A DNA stretch of 33,686 nucleotides, taken from contig JAEXAH010000019.1 of NCBI GenBank assembly GCA_023458315.1, forward strand, positions 1-33,686. Reading direction: 5' to 3'. A program made the translations under genes and the position numbers. The notes under the pieces are model-generated. The model was not told the DNA's origin, ran no database searches, and worked only from the letters and a program-made list of their open reading frames with translations. The number at the start of each line of letters is the position of its first letter. Position 1 is the first letter of the stretch. This DNA is from Pseudomonadota bacterium. Its GTDB lineage: Bacteria > Pseudomonadota > Alphaproteobacteria > Rhodospirillales > Magnetospirillaceae. Positions 7,751 through 16,941 of the stretch are shown here, one piece after another.

Positions 7751-7790
7751 CCAAAAAAGGCCGTGAAATTAAATTTTCACGACCTTTAAA
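7751..7790 (-). terminator. Intrinsic terminator of the sugar-import operon
   Basis: AAAGGTCGTGAAA (7775-7787 on minus) pairs with TTTCACGGCCTTT (7756-7768) apart from one mismatch, followed by a T-run. It comes 24 bases after the GH3 stop codon, and separates the operon from loaP. Confidence 0.85.
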
Positions 7791-7813
7791 TATATATAAA
7801 CTTGTATTAACTA

Positions 7814-9952
7814 CTACTTAACATTAAATGTTACTTCCAATGGCTTCTTGCCTGATAATTTTTCACTTGTCTTGTCAGGTTGTGACCCTCCGACATATAA
7901 AGTGAAATCACCATTTTCAATATAACGTTTTCCTGCTTCGTCAACAATGGTCATTGAATTTGAGGCTATTTCAAAAGTCACGGTCTTCTTTTCGCCGCTC
8001 TTTAAGTATATTCTCTTAAAGCCGCACAGGCTGTGTTTAGGAACCCTTACTGAAGCTTCCATATCCTTTATATATACCTGTACAACTTCCTCAGAGTCAA
8101 TACTTCCCGTATTCTGAACATCTACTGATACAGACAGGTTCTCTCCATTATTTATATTCTGAGGACATACTATATTGGAGTATTCAAATTTCGTGTAGGA
8201 TAAGCCGAATCCGAAAGGATACAATGCTTCTCCCTTCATGAACTTGTATGTTCTGTTTTCCATTGAGTAGTCTGTAAATGGAGGGAGCTCTTCTGTTGAC
8301 TTGTAGAAGGTAACAGGAAGTCTTCCCGCAGGAGAGTAATCTCCAAATATCATTTCTGCAAATGCAAGACCGCCTCTTGAACCCGGATACCAGCACTGAA
8401 CTATAGCCGCTGCCTTGTCAGCTGCATCTCCAATTGACAATGCACTTCCTGAGAGTAATGCTACAATTGTAGGCTTACCTGTTGCGAGAACAGCGTTAAG
8501 CAGGTTTCTCTGGGATTGTGGAAGATTTAGATCAGCCTTGTCGCCTCCTGCATCCAGTATTACTGTACCCTGATCGTTCTGTTCACCTTCAACTGAAGAG
8601 TCAAGGCCAAGGCACAGAACAACTACATCACTTCTCTCCGCTGCGGAAACAGCCTCTTTTAGTCTGTCATCAGGCTGTGCAAGGTCTTCATCTCTGTTCA
8701 TGAAAAGGTGACTTCCCATTGAATACCATACTCTTGTATCCTCGGAAACCCTTCTGCGGATTCCGTCCAGGATAGTGATATTCTGAGATGGGGTTCCGCT
8801 GTAGTTAGCCCTTAGTGCTAAACTGCTGTCTGCGTTTGGTCCAATAACAGCTATATTTTTGATCTTTTTGCTGTCCAATGGCAGTAATCCGTCATTTTTA
8901 AGTAATACCATTGATTTTTTTGCAGCTTCAAGTGAAAGTTTGTTGTGTTCTACAGAGTCGTTCAACTCATAAGGAATCTTATCGAACTCACAATCATCAT
9001 CAAACATACCAAGCTTCATTCTGGTTGTCATAAGCCTGATAGCTGCACGGTCAATATCCTCTTCTGTGATTCTACCTTCTTTAAGTGCAAGAAGAATAAG
9101 AAGATACATATTTCCGCAGTTAAGGTCACAACCATTCTTTAATGCAAGTGCCACAGATTCAGTTGGTGTTTTGGTAACTCCGTGTCCTTCATGAAAATCC
9201 TTTATTGCCCAGCAATCTGAAACAACATGTCCTTCAAAGCCCCATCCGTCTCTTAAAATATCCTTCAAGAGGGTTTTACTTCCGTTGCAGGGTTCTCCGT
9301 TAGTTCTGTTGTAAGCTCCCATTACTGATTCTACTTTTGCTTCTTTAACAAGTGCTTCAAAAGCAGGTAAGTATGTTTCATACAAATCCTGTTGTGAAAC
9401 AACCGCATCAAAGTGATGTCTGTCATCCTCCGGTCCGCTGTGAACTGCAAAGTGCTTTGCACAGGCAGCCGTTTTAAGGTGCTTTCCAGCCCCCTGTAAG
9501 CCTTTTACAAATGCAACTCCAAGTCTGGAAGTCAGATATGGATCTTCTCCGTATGTCTCATGTCCACGTCCCCACCTGGGGTCCCTGAATATATTGACAT
9601 TAGGCGACCAGAAGGTTATACCTTTGTATATATCCCTGTCGCCTTTTTTTGCGCTCTCATTGTATTTAGCTCTTCCTTCTGTTGCAATTACATCTGCAAT
9701 TTTCTCAAGAAATTCATCATCAAATATTGCAGCCATTCCTATTGCTTGCGGAAATACTGTTGCAACACCTGCTCTTGCAACTCCGTGCAAAGCTTCGTTC
9801 CACCAGTTATATCTGGGAATTCCCAGTCTTTCTACAGGTTGTGCGTCGTACCTAAGTTGTGAAGCTTTTTCTTCCAAAGTCATTCTTGATACTAGATCGG
9901 CAGCTCTTTCTTTAAATGAAAGGCTTTTGTCCAAATATTTCGGCTTTTCCAT
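7814..9952 (-). CDS. Glycoside hydrolase family 3, beta-xylosidase/beta-glucosidase type
   Basis: A 712-residue GH3 enzyme without signal peptide, so cytoplasmic. The N-terminal barrel shows YNWWNEALHGVARAG and VFPQAIGMAA, the AKHFAVHS motif, and VVSDCWAI with the predicted nucleophile Asp246. The second alpha/beta domain (VVLCLGLDSSVEGEQNDQ, LSGSALSI) holds the region where GH3 acid/bases usually lie, and a C-terminal fibronectin-III-like domain (YSMENRTYKFMKGEALYPFGFGLSYTKF onward) ends the protein. The WWNEALHG N-terminus is common in beta-xylosidase-type members, but beta-glucosidase activity cannot be excluded. The start is ATG 9950-9952 behind GGAGG. It is the last gene of the importer operon, and would hydrolyse imported oligosaccharides from the non-reducing end. 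Confidence 0.92.
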   Translation of the reverse strand: MEKPKYLDKSLSFKERAADLVSRMTLEEKASQLRYDAQPVERLGIPRYNWWNEALHGVARAGVATVFPQAIGMAAIFDDEFLEKIADVIATEGRAKYNESAKKGDRDIYKGITFWSPNVNIFRDPRWGRGHETYGEDPYLTSRLGVAFVKGLQGAGKHLKTAACAKHFAVHSGPEDDRHHFDAVVSQQDLYETYLPAFEALVKEAKVESVMGAYNRTNGEPCNGSKTLLKDILRDGWGFEGHVVSDCWAIKDFHEGHGVTKTPTESVALALKNGCDLNCGNMYLLILLALKEGRITEEDIDRAAIRLMTTRMKLGMFDDDCEFDKIPYELNDSVEHNKLSLEAAKKSMVLLKNDGLLPLDSKKIKNIAVIGPNADSSLALRANYSGTPSQNITILDGIRRRVSEDTRVWYSMGSHLFMNRDEDLAQPDDRLKEAVSAAERSDVVVLCLGLDSSVEGEQNDQGTVILDAGGDKADLNLPQSQRNLLNAVLATGKPTIVALLSGSALSIGDAADKAAAIVQCWYPGSRGGLAFAEMIFGDYSPAGRLPVTFYKSTEELPPFTDYSMENRTYKFMKGEALYPFGFGLSYTKFEYSNIVCPQNINNGENLSVSVDVQNTGSIDSEEVVQVYIKDMEASVRVPKHSLCGFKRIYLKSGEKKTVTFEIASNSMTIVDEAGKRYIENGDFTLYVGGSQPDKTSEKLSGKKPLEVTFNVK

Positions 9953-10045
9953 TGTTAACCTCCACAATCCGCAAATATGCGATTAATAAATAATATCACT
10001 CAATATCCCATTATACAGGATACTAAGCGACATTATAATATCTTT

Positions 10046-10900
10046 TTAGCCTTTTACTGCACCAACGACAAGACTATCCTGAACTTTTTTACTCATTAAC
10101 GCATATATAATAAGAGTTGGGATAGTGGCCACCATCAAGCCTGCACCTATTGGTCCCCATTCTGTTGTATATTGTCCTGCCAGAGACTGGATACCGACTG
10201 TTAGTGTCTTGTATTTTGCATCGCTAATGAACACAACAGCATACATCAGCTCATTCCATGCCTGAAGGAATGTAAAAATTGTAACTGTGGCAATTGCAGG
10301 CGTCATAAGCGGAAGTATAATTGAGAAAAATATTTTATAAATGCTGGATCCGTCAATACAGGCAGCCTCTTCCATTTCTCTTGGAATAGAACTCATAAAT
10401 CCTGAGAAAATCAATAAAGCCATAGGTATTGCAAATGCAGTATACGGAACTATCAGCGCCCAGTAGGAGTTAACCATCTTTAAGTTTCTCAGCATTATAA
10501 ATATAGGAAGAAGTGCTGAATGAAGAGGAACCGTCAATCCAAGTACAAAGAATGAATTTAAGGGCTTTCTCAGTTTAAACACCATCCTGGTCAAAGCATA
10601 TGAAGCCATAACTGCTATTATACTTGTAAGTACAATGGTTGCTGCCGTTACAATTATACTATTCATGAAATACCTTCCTACATTACCCTGTAACAAAGCA
10701 TTGCTATAGTTTGACCACAGCCATTTTGCCGGAAGCCCTATAGGGTTTCCTCCGAAAATTTCAGAATTATCCTTTAATGAGAAAGAGAACATCCAATACA
10801 GAGGAAACAACTGAATGACTGCTACTATGAAAAGTGCTACGTACATAAGGATTTTTGATATGGAAAATCTTGAAGTTCTACCCTGAACTATGTCACTCAT
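10046..10900 (-). CDS. Sugar ABC transporter permease, CUT1 MalG-like
   Basis: A 284-residue inner-membrane permease with about six transmembrane segments. The EAA loop reads EEAACIDGSSIYKIFFSIILPLMTPA, the signature that docks to the ATPase. The start is ATG 10898-10900, preceded by AAGGAGG; it overlaps the stop of the upstream permease by four bases (ATGA), so the two are translationally coupled. The longer frame starting at 10957 lies inside the neighbour and has no support. With the MalF-like partner it forms the membrane channel for an oligosaccharide delivered by the lipoprotein encoded at 11894-13213. No ATPase gene is in this operon; as in many clostridia, a shared MsmK-like ATPase elsewhere in the genome is expected. 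Confidence 0.92.
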   Translation of the reverse strand: MSDIVQGRTSRFSISKILMYVALFIVAVIQLFPLYWMFSFSLKDNSEIFGGNPIGLPAKWLWSNYSNALLQGNVGRYFMNSIIVTAATIVLTSIIAVMASYALTRMVFKLRKPLNSFFVLGLTVPLHSALLPIFIMLRNLKMVNSYWALIVPYTAFAIPMALLIFSGFMSSIPREMEEAACIDGSSIYKIFFSIILPLMTPAIATVTIFTFLQAWNELMYAVVFISDAKYKTLTVGIQSLAGQYTTEWGPIGAGLMVATIPTLIIYALMSKKVQDSLVVGAVKG

Positions 10901-11781
10901 TTTGCTTCCTCCTTTTCTCTGAACAATAGACTTACAAGGATGGATAAGGCAAAACATTCAAGGATTACAAATACAGCCATTGCACTACCGTACCCGTACT
11001 GGTTACCTTTAAATATTGTACTTACCATATATGTGCCTATTACTTCACTTGCGTGTGCAGGCCCTCCGCCTGTCAAAACATATACAAGATCAAATACTTT
11101 CAGTGCGCCTGTAACAGCGAATATAACTGACACATTCAATACAGGCTTCAACATCGGTATTGTTATTTTCATAGATGTATTCCACCAAGAAGATCCATCA
11201 ATTACTGCCGCTTCGAAAACATCGGTGGAAATAGATTTTATACCTGCATACATTAAGAGCATATGATATCCGATATACTGCCATATTATAGGAATAAATG
11301 TAGCAGCTAATGCCCTACTGGGGTCACCCAGCCATTCTGATGCAAAAGACCCTAAACCAATTGCCTTCAATAATAAGTTAAGAATTCCATAATCAGGGTT
11401 ATATATTTTCATCCATAGCTGTCCTATAACAACTGTAGAAATAATAACCGGTATAAAGTAGATAGTTACTAAGCTCTTTTCAAACTTAACACCTTTTGCA
11501 AGTACCAGAGCTAAAAGCAACGAAATGGGAAGCTGAATAAATACTGATGCAATTGCCAAAATTAATGAATTTACTGCTGCTTTGACGAATATTGGATCAG
11601 AAAGAAGTCCTTTATAGTTTTGCAGACCTATAAAAGTACCTTTGCCAAATCCCGACCAATCCTGCAAGCTGTAGTACGTTGACATTACGATAGGTATTAT
11701 TATTAATCCGATAAATACAACCAGAGCCGGAAACAGGAAAAATACTATTGCCTTCTTATTGCCTAAAACTCTATCCACCAA
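10897..11781 (-). CDS. Sugar ABC transporter permease, CUT1 MalF-like
   Basis: A permease of about 294 residues with six predicted membrane segments, starting with the hydrophobic KKAIVFFLFPALVVFIGLIIIPIV. The EAA loop is EAAVIDGSSWWNTSMKITIPMLKPVL. An in-frame GTG at 11785-11787 lies only one base after the AAGGA ribosome binding site and is unlikely to be used; I prefer the TTG at 11779-11781 (spacing seven), though the GTG at 11776-11778 is also possible. It overlaps the next permease by four bases. The gap to the solute-binding gene holds a long stem-loop (11827-11878), so the permeases are probably made in lower amounts than the binding protein. Confidence 0.9.
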   Translation of the reverse strand: MVDRVLGNKKAIVFFLFPALVVFIGLIIIPIVMSTYYSLQDWSGFGKGTFIGLQNYKGLLSDPIFVKAAVNSLILAIASVFIQLPISLLLALVLAKGVKFEKSLVTIYFIPVIISTVVIGQLWMKIYNPDYGILNLLLKAIGLGSFASEWLGDPSRALAATFIPIIWQYIGYHMLLMYAGIKSISTDVFEAAVIDGSSWWNTSMKITIPMLKPVLNVSVIFAVTGALKVFDLVYVLTGGGPAHASEVIGTYMVSTIFKGNQYGYGSAMAVFVILECFALSILVSLLFREKEEAK

Positions 11782-11826
11782 ACTCACTTCCTTCTATAAA
11801 GTATATTTAATATGTTCATATAGTTT

Positions 11827-11878
11827 GGCGTCCATTTTTCTGCCATGTGTTGTTGACTCAAGCAAACAAATGGACGCC
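11827..11878 (-). promoter_or_regulatory. Intercistronic stem-loop between binding-protein and permease genes
   Basis: GGCGTCCATTT (11827-11837) and AAATGGACGCC (11868-11878) pair perfectly over 11 bp around a 30-base loop. On the transcribed minus strand no T-run follows, so it is not a simple terminator. Its place right after the solute-binding gene fits a 3'-end stabilising or processing structure that raises binding-protein mRNA over permease mRNA. Confidence 0.7.
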
Positions 11879-11893
11879 TTTTATTATCTTTGA

Positions 11894-13213
11894 TTATTTA
11901 TTGTAAATTGTCTGTAAACTATCAACAAACTGTTGAGGAGTTTTTGAACCCATAAACAATTCCTGTAATGAATTCAGGTAGGTTTCTGTATCTTTACCGG
12001 CAAGAAGTGTATCCCACCAGATTGTAAATGATTCAGCATCTTTGGTAAGATTAACAACATCAACAAGTGAAGGATTCAGCTTGCTTGTGTCAACATCTGT
12101 TTTCCATGCTGGCATTGACGCACCTGAAAGATATGATTCCTTAGACATATTTTCAGCAAAGTACTTCTGGAACTTAAGTGCTTCTTCTTTGTTCTTTGAA
12201 TTTGCACTTACCATTACAGCGTCAACAGCTCCACCTGTAAATTGCTTAGGATTTCCAAGTCCGCCCGGTATTGACGGGAAGGATATTGCCTTGATCTTTC
12301 CTGCAACCTTTGAATCCTTTGATCCTGCTTTTCCTGCAGTCCAGCTACCTTTGAACATCATTGGTATCTTTCCTTCAAAGAATGGTACTTCAGCTTCATC
12401 GTTTGATACTCCGGCAGCACCCTTTGAGAATGCTCCTGCATCAATCAATTCTTTAAATCTGTTAGCTGCATTCAGGAATTCAGGATCCTTGAATGAACCT
12501 TTCTTTGTAAGAGTTTTTGTTACCTTTTCAGGTCCCGCAGCTCTTAATGCCATTACATCAAAGTACATTGCTATTGTCCATTTGTCCTTACCTGAAACAG
12601 CCATAGGGGTTATTCCTTTTGATTTAAAGGTCTTTACGGCTGTAAGAAGTTCTTCCCAGGTAGTAGGAGCTTTTACACCATTCTTGTCAAAAAGTTCCGT
12701 ATTTATAAACAATGCTCCACAGGAAAGGAAGAATGGTAATCCATAAACCTTTCCATCGTAAGTTACATTAGTTAATGCACCGTTAACAAGCTTATTTTTC
12801 ATATCTTCGGGCACATCAAGGGCTACTACTGAATTTGACTTAACAAATGGCTCTGAGAAACCGCCGCCCCATGTAGAAAAAATATCAGGAAGCTCATTTG
12901 CTGCTGCCATTGCTTTAATCTTTGTTTTATATGCTTCATTTTCATTAGTATCAACCTTGATCTTCACATTTGGGTTTGCAGTCTGATAATCATCCACAAC
13001 TTTCTTAGCTGCAGGTGTAAATGGGTCTGCTGCTGATCCCCAAATATGGCTGAATTTCAGTTCAACATTTTTAGCACTACTTCCACTTGCATTATTAGTT
13101 GTACCTGTGGCATTGTTACCTGTCGTATTCTTGCCGCATGCCACCATTCCAACTGTTAATGCTCCCGCCAGTATAAATGCCGTTCCTCTTTTTGCCACTG
13201 ACATTTTGTTCAT
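11894..13213 (-). CDS. Extracellular sugar-binding lipoprotein (CUT1 SBP)
   Basis: A 439-residue solute-binding protein, first gene of the importer operon. The N-terminus is a lipoprotein signal peptide (KRGTAFILAGALTVGMVACG) with lipobox MVAC and lipidated Cys26, followed by a low-complexity Asn/Thr/Gly/Ser linker. The mature part is of the SBP_bac_1 type: VELKFSHIWG, ANPNVKIKVDTNENEAYKTKIKAMAAANELPDIF, FPSIPGG. It is anchored outside the membrane and captures an oligosaccharide for the two permeases; the substrate cannot be read from sequence, but the downstream GH3 enzyme suggests a beta-linked cello- or xylo-oligosaccharide. The start is ATG 13211-13213 with AAGGAGG eight or nine bases upstream. 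Confidence 0.93.
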   Translation of the reverse strand: MNKMSVAKRGTAFILAGALTVGMVACGKNTTGNNATGTTNNASGSSAKNVELKFSHIWGSAADPFTPAAKKVVDDYQTANPNVKIKVDTNENEAYKTKIKAMAAANELPDIFSTWGGGFSEPFVKSNSVVALDVPEDMKNKLVNGALTNVTYDGKVYGLPFFLSCGALFINTELFDKNGVKAPTTWEELLTAVKTFKSKGITPMAVSGKDKWTIAMYFDVMALRAAGPEKVTKTLTKKGSFKDPEFLNAANRFKELIDAGAFSKGAAGVSNDEAEVPFFEGKIPMMFKGSWTAGKAGSKDSKVAGKIKAISFPSIPGGLGNPKQFTGGAVDAVMVSANSKNKEEALKFQKYFAENMSKESYLSGASMPAWKTDVDTSKLNPSLVDVVNLTKDAESFTIWWDTLLAGKDTETYLNSLQELFMGSKTPQQFVDSLQTIYNK

Positions 13214-13246
13214 CCTTATTCCTCCTTGAAATAATGTGATATGGTA

Positions 13247-13294
13247 ATAATATAGGTAATGTTGCATAAAGTAAACGTAAAATGGTTACCTATA
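13247..13294 (-). promoter_or_regulatory. Promoter and inverted-repeat operator of the sugar operon
   Basis: On the minus strand TTTACT (13270-13275), a 17-base spacer and TATTAT (13247-13252) form a promoter about 35 bases before the lipoprotein start. A perfect 9-bp inverted repeat, TATAGGTAA (13251-13259) and TTACCTATA (13286-13294), flanks the -35 box: one arm abuts the -10 and the other lies 11 bp upstream of the -35, where AraC-type activators usually bind. It is a candidate target of the adjacent response regulator. Confidence 0.5.
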
Positions 13295-13373
13295 ATTGTG
13301 CATTATTTTTACTTATAGAATTGCCACAACCCGCCTCCAATCCCATTTCTGAAATATTTGCACAATATGCATA

Positions 13374-13412
13374 ATAACGTTATGTCAATCTCTAATTCAC
13401 GTATGGTATAAT
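13374..13412 (+). promoter_or_regulatory. Extended -10 promoter of the two-component genes, with palindrome
   Basis: TATAAT at 13407-13412 is preceded by TGG, giving an extended -10, about 50 bases before the kinase start; the -35 region is poor, typical of extended -10 promoters. A 10-bp palindrome ATAACGTTAT lies just upstream at 13374-13383 and might be an operator. Confidence 0.6.
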
Positions 13413-13463
13413 GACTTCACACGCTCATTTGAAACTATTATCTGCATTTTTACGGAGTTATAT

Positions 13464-15232
13464 ATGAAATCTTTTAAGCATTTTATGGAAACAGCAAAGA
13501 CTATGTTTTTAAATACCTCTATAAGAAGCAAAATGCTTGTTATTTTCATGGTATTTATGCTTTTTTATGTAATAATTAGTGCCGTTATTTATGTCAATGT
13601 AATAAAAACCGAAACTTTAAGTCAGGTTCGTCAGCGCTCACATGAGACAACTGAGCTTATACGTACAAATATAGACACTATGATTGCTAATGCAAATAAT
13701 GTTTCCAAAATGATGACTACCAATTCTCTTATACGGTCATATCTTAAGTCAGATAATCAGTCTCGTAGTTTGTCTAAAAGTGCCAACGAGGTTATGTTCA
13801 ATATTCACATAACCTTTACGAATATTGATTCAATTTACCTTTACGATTTACATGGTTCGGTGCTGCGAACCAATAAATTCCTTACAAGTTCAAGCGTGGA
13901 GGATGTAAAAGATGCACCCTGGTTTGATGAGCTTGTCAATCTCAACGGAGGCTATAAAATAGCTATAAATGCACAGGATACCCTTAGAACATATTCAGGC
14001 AAAAATCTTGTGTCCGTTATGAGAGTTTTGAACGACCTTGACAGCCTTAAGCCCATTGGAGTTATAGTATTGAACATTTCGCAAGACAACATAGCGGATG
14101 TTGTCAATGAAACCAGTGCAAACGGAGGATCTTCCTTTATAATTCTTGATGCAGATAATAATCCCGTTATTAAAAATGATGCTGCCTACGAGACGTATAA
14201 CACGTATCTTGCAAGAATATCCGGTGACGAGGATATAATAACCATCAACAACAAAAGATTACTTGTATTCAAATCTGATATGCCGGATACAGGCTGGAAA
14301 ATAATAAGCTGCACAAGTCTTTCCTCTAAGTCACCTGCAATTCGTACCTTGAATGTACTGTATGTGCTGTTTATAGGAATTACTATCTTTTTATTTATAG
14401 TCGCTTCACTTTTCACTGCAAGCCTGATAACCTCACCTATCAAGAAGCTTATAAATTCAATGCAAGGTGTCGCAAATGGGGTTTTCAAGCGAGTAAGCTA
14501 TAACACGGGGAACGATGAAATAGGTGAACTTAAAAACAATTACAACCTTATGATTATGGAAATAAACAACCTAATAATAAAGCTTTTAGACGAAGAAAAG
14601 AAAAAGCGCAAATTCGAGCTGGATGTTTTAAATGAACAAATAAAACCCCACTTTTTATACAATACTCTTGATAATATTGCCTACTTGGCATTATCCGGCA
14701 ACAATAAAACTGTATATGAAGCAGTAAATGCACTGGGTAGCTTTTGCAGAATCAGCTCAGCAAAGGTTCGGAAGTTATAAGCTTAGAGAACGAAGTACGT
14801 CAGATACAAAACTATCTGTTGCTCCAAAAGCTACGTTATGGTGAGATGATTAGCGCCAAGTACGATATAGACCCGGATACAAACCAAATTAAAATACTCA
14901 AGAATATTCTTCAGCCCTTAGTAGAAAACAGTATATATCACGGTATCAGGCCCAGCGGTGAACCCGGTTTTATTAAAACCTCAGCACATATTAAGGGTGA
15001 TTGTCTTATATTGTCCGTTGAAGATGACGGTATTGGAATGGATGAGCAGGAAATTAAAAGTATATCAGATGAAAATCTTGCAGGAAATCAAGCCAGTTTT
15101 GGACTTAGAGGCACGATACAGCGACTAAAGATACATTATGGCACTAATGATATATATTTGGTAGAAAGCAGCAAGTATTCAGGTACTAAAATAACACTGA
15201 AAATTCCGTTAGAGGGGGATAAAGATGACTGA
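13464..15232 (+). pseudogene. YesM-type sensor histidine kinase, split by a frameshift
   Basis: One kinase gene read in two overlapping frames: 13464-14780 (N-terminal 438 residues) and a continuation from about 14744 to 15232. The first part has TM1 (MLVIFMVFMLFYVIISAVIYV), an extracellular sensor domain, TM2 (VLYVLFIGITIFLFIVASLF), a HAMP domain and LNEQIKPHFLYNTLD with the phospho-acceptor His. The second part has LQPLVENSIYHGI (N box) and VEDDGIGM (G1 box). The break is at AATCAGCTCAGC near 14754: relatives read FRISLSKG, which one extra base would restore. The corrected protein would be about 589 residues. It is either a real one-base deletion, a sequencing error, or rarely a functional split. 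The regulator gene overlaps its end by eight bases. It should sense extracellular sugar for the divergent importer. Confidence 0.85.
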
Positions 15233-16829
15233 TAAACCTTTGAATGTTCTGATAGTAGATGATGAAAGCAACACAAGGGATCTTTTAAAATTATCCATTG
15301 ACTGGAAAGGGCTGAGGATGGAGGCTGTGGGAGATGCCACCAGCGGGCTTGAAGCTCTTGACATGCTGGACGAGTTGAACCCCGATATTGTAATCACTGA
15401 TATACAGATGCCGTATATGGACGGATTAACCCTGAGTAAAAAAATCAAGGAGACACATCCGGATATATCTATCATTATTCTCACGGCACACGATGAGTTT
15501 TCTTATGCACAGAATGCCGTTTCCATAGGTGTGTCCGATTTTATACTGAAACCGATTAACAAGGATACTATTTACGAAATTCTTTCAAAGGTTGGCAACA
15601 GCATACGAGCGACAAGAGAACGTCTTGGGAAGTTGGAGATGTCTCACCAGTATATGCAGAGTAATATAATGATTTTCCAGAACAAAGTTCTTAATGACCT
15701 TATTTTAAACAGAAATTTAACCTTTCAAGCCGGTGAACTGGAAATGATGAATATAAATTTTGATACTGATTACGATTTGTATCAGATTTCATTAATTAAT
15801 ATAGGAATGGAAATAAACAAATTTAACAATCTTGAGAGGCAGATGCTTCTGGAAAACTGTTGCAGCTATATTAAGGATTTTTATTTCAAAAATATCCATG
15901 CCTATGTTTTTACAGATATTCAAAGTAATATAGTATTGCTGAATAATGACAAGTCAATTTCTTTAAGCGGTATTTCAGAACATGTCGCTCTTTATTTCAG
16001 GGAGCACTTTTCATCCTCTGTATCCTGTGGTATAGGCCTGGAGGTGCATTCCCTTGACAATATGTACAAATCCTACCGTCAAGCATTGAATGCATTAAAC
16101 CTGTGTTATATTACAGGAGAAGAAATAATTTATGCCGACTCCCAAATGAGTGAATTTGAAATCGATACGGGGTTTGACCGCAACTTGCTAACTGATAATA
16201 TGAAACTTGCAATAAAATCAGGAGCAACAGAACAGGCTTTGGAGATTACCAAAAAAGTGCTATACAATTATACCCGTGAAAATATAAACAATCTGGATGC
16301 AGTAAAGATATTTTCAATAAACATGTGCAATTATATAAAGGAGCTCCTTTCTGAATTGAAAATTCCTTATGCCGGAACCCTTTCTCTATCAGGTGATTTT
16401 CTGTTGGACATATTCAAAATGGAAAAGTATTCAGATTTGGAAAATACTATCCTGGGAGTTATTGAAATAGCTGCCAATCTTATTACTGAAACTTTGAACA
16501 GTAAAAGCAAGTCTATTGTGGATGAAATTAAAAAATATATAGATGAAAACTATAGTGACAACAACCTTACTCTAAAGGTAGTTGCAGATAAATTTTATAT
16601 TAATTCAAGCTATTTAAGCCGTATATTCAAAAAAGGCACCGGAATTACCTTCTCAGAATACCTTACAAAAGTACGGATAGATAATGCCAAATCAATACTT
16701 AAAGAACAGGACTGCAAGGCCTATCAATTGGCACAAATGATAGGAATCCCTGACCCCAACTACTTTGTAAAGTGCTTTAAAAAAGTTGTAGGTATATCCT
16801 TTGCCGAATATAAGCTCCAAAAGGCGTAG
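15225..16829 (+). CDS. YesN-type AraC-family response regulator
   Basis: A 534-residue regulator. The N-terminal receiver domain has the acidic pair Asp12-Asp13, phospho-acceptor Asp59 in VITDIQMPYMDG, and the conserved Lys in FILKPI near residue 110. A long middle region of about 300 residues follows, as usual for YesN proteins. The C-terminal AraC-type double helix-turn-helix spans about residues 430-532 (LKVVADKFYINSSYLSRIF ... YQLAQMIGIPDPNYFVKCFKKVVGISFAEY). The ATG at 15225 overlaps the kinase stop by eight bases, with GAGGGGG just upstream, so the pair is translationally coupled. It most likely activates the divergent sugar operon, with the inverted repeat at 13251-13294 as a candidate site. 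Confidence 0.93.
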   Translation: MTDKPLNVLIVDDESNTRDLLKLSIDWKGLRMEAVGDATSGLEALDMLDELNPDIVITDIQMPYMDGLTLSKKIKETHPDISIIILTAHDEFSYAQNAVSIGVSDFILKPINKDTIYEILSKVGNSIRATRERLGKLEMSHQYMQSNIMIFQNKVLNDLILNRNLTFQAGELEMMNINFDTDYDLYQISLINIGMEINKFNNLERQMLLENCCSYIKDFYFKNIHAYVFTDIQSNIVLLNNDKSISLSGISEHVALYFREHFSSSVSCGIGLEVHSLDNMYKSYRQALNALNLCYITGEEIIYADSQMSEFEIDTGFDRNLLTDNMKLAIKSGATEQALEITKKVLYNYTRENINNLDAVKIFSINMCNYIKELLSELKIPYAGTLSLSGDFLLDIFKMEKYSDLENTILGVIEIAANLITETLNSKSKSIVDEIKKYIDENYSDNNLTLKVVADKFYINSSYLSRIFKKGTGITFSEYLTKVRIDNAKSILKEQDCKAYQLAQMIGIPDPNYFVKCFKKVVGISFAEYKLQKA

Positions 16830-16873
16830 GGGCTGTTGCAAAACAGAAAGTTTTTTTGTTTTGCAACAGTCCC
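16829..16873. terminator. Bidirectional terminator between convergent units
   Basis: GGGGCTGTTGCAAAAC (16829-16844) pairs with GTTTTGCAACAGTCCC (16858-16873) with a single mismatch, loop 13 bases. It begins at the last base of the regulator stop codon and is followed by TTT; it probably also serves the minus-strand ABC exporter unit. Confidence 0.75.
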
Positions 16874-16941
16874 TTTGGCCTCTCCTCTTAATTGCCCTAA
16901 CTTATCCTTAAGATGGTTATGCTCAATGAATTAACAGTTCC

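Noticed and set aside
9560..9986. Plus-strand frames opposite the 5' half of the GH3 gene
   Set aside because: Two overlapping antisense frames in different phases, neither with a start signal nor recognisable content.
11785..11787. GTG as start of the MalF-like permease
   Set aside because: Only one base separates it from the AAGGA ribosome binding site; the TTG two codons later is correctly spaced.
12042..12746. Plus-strand 234-codon frame opposite the sugar-binding protein
   Set aside because: Antisense shadow of a well-supported lipoprotein gene.
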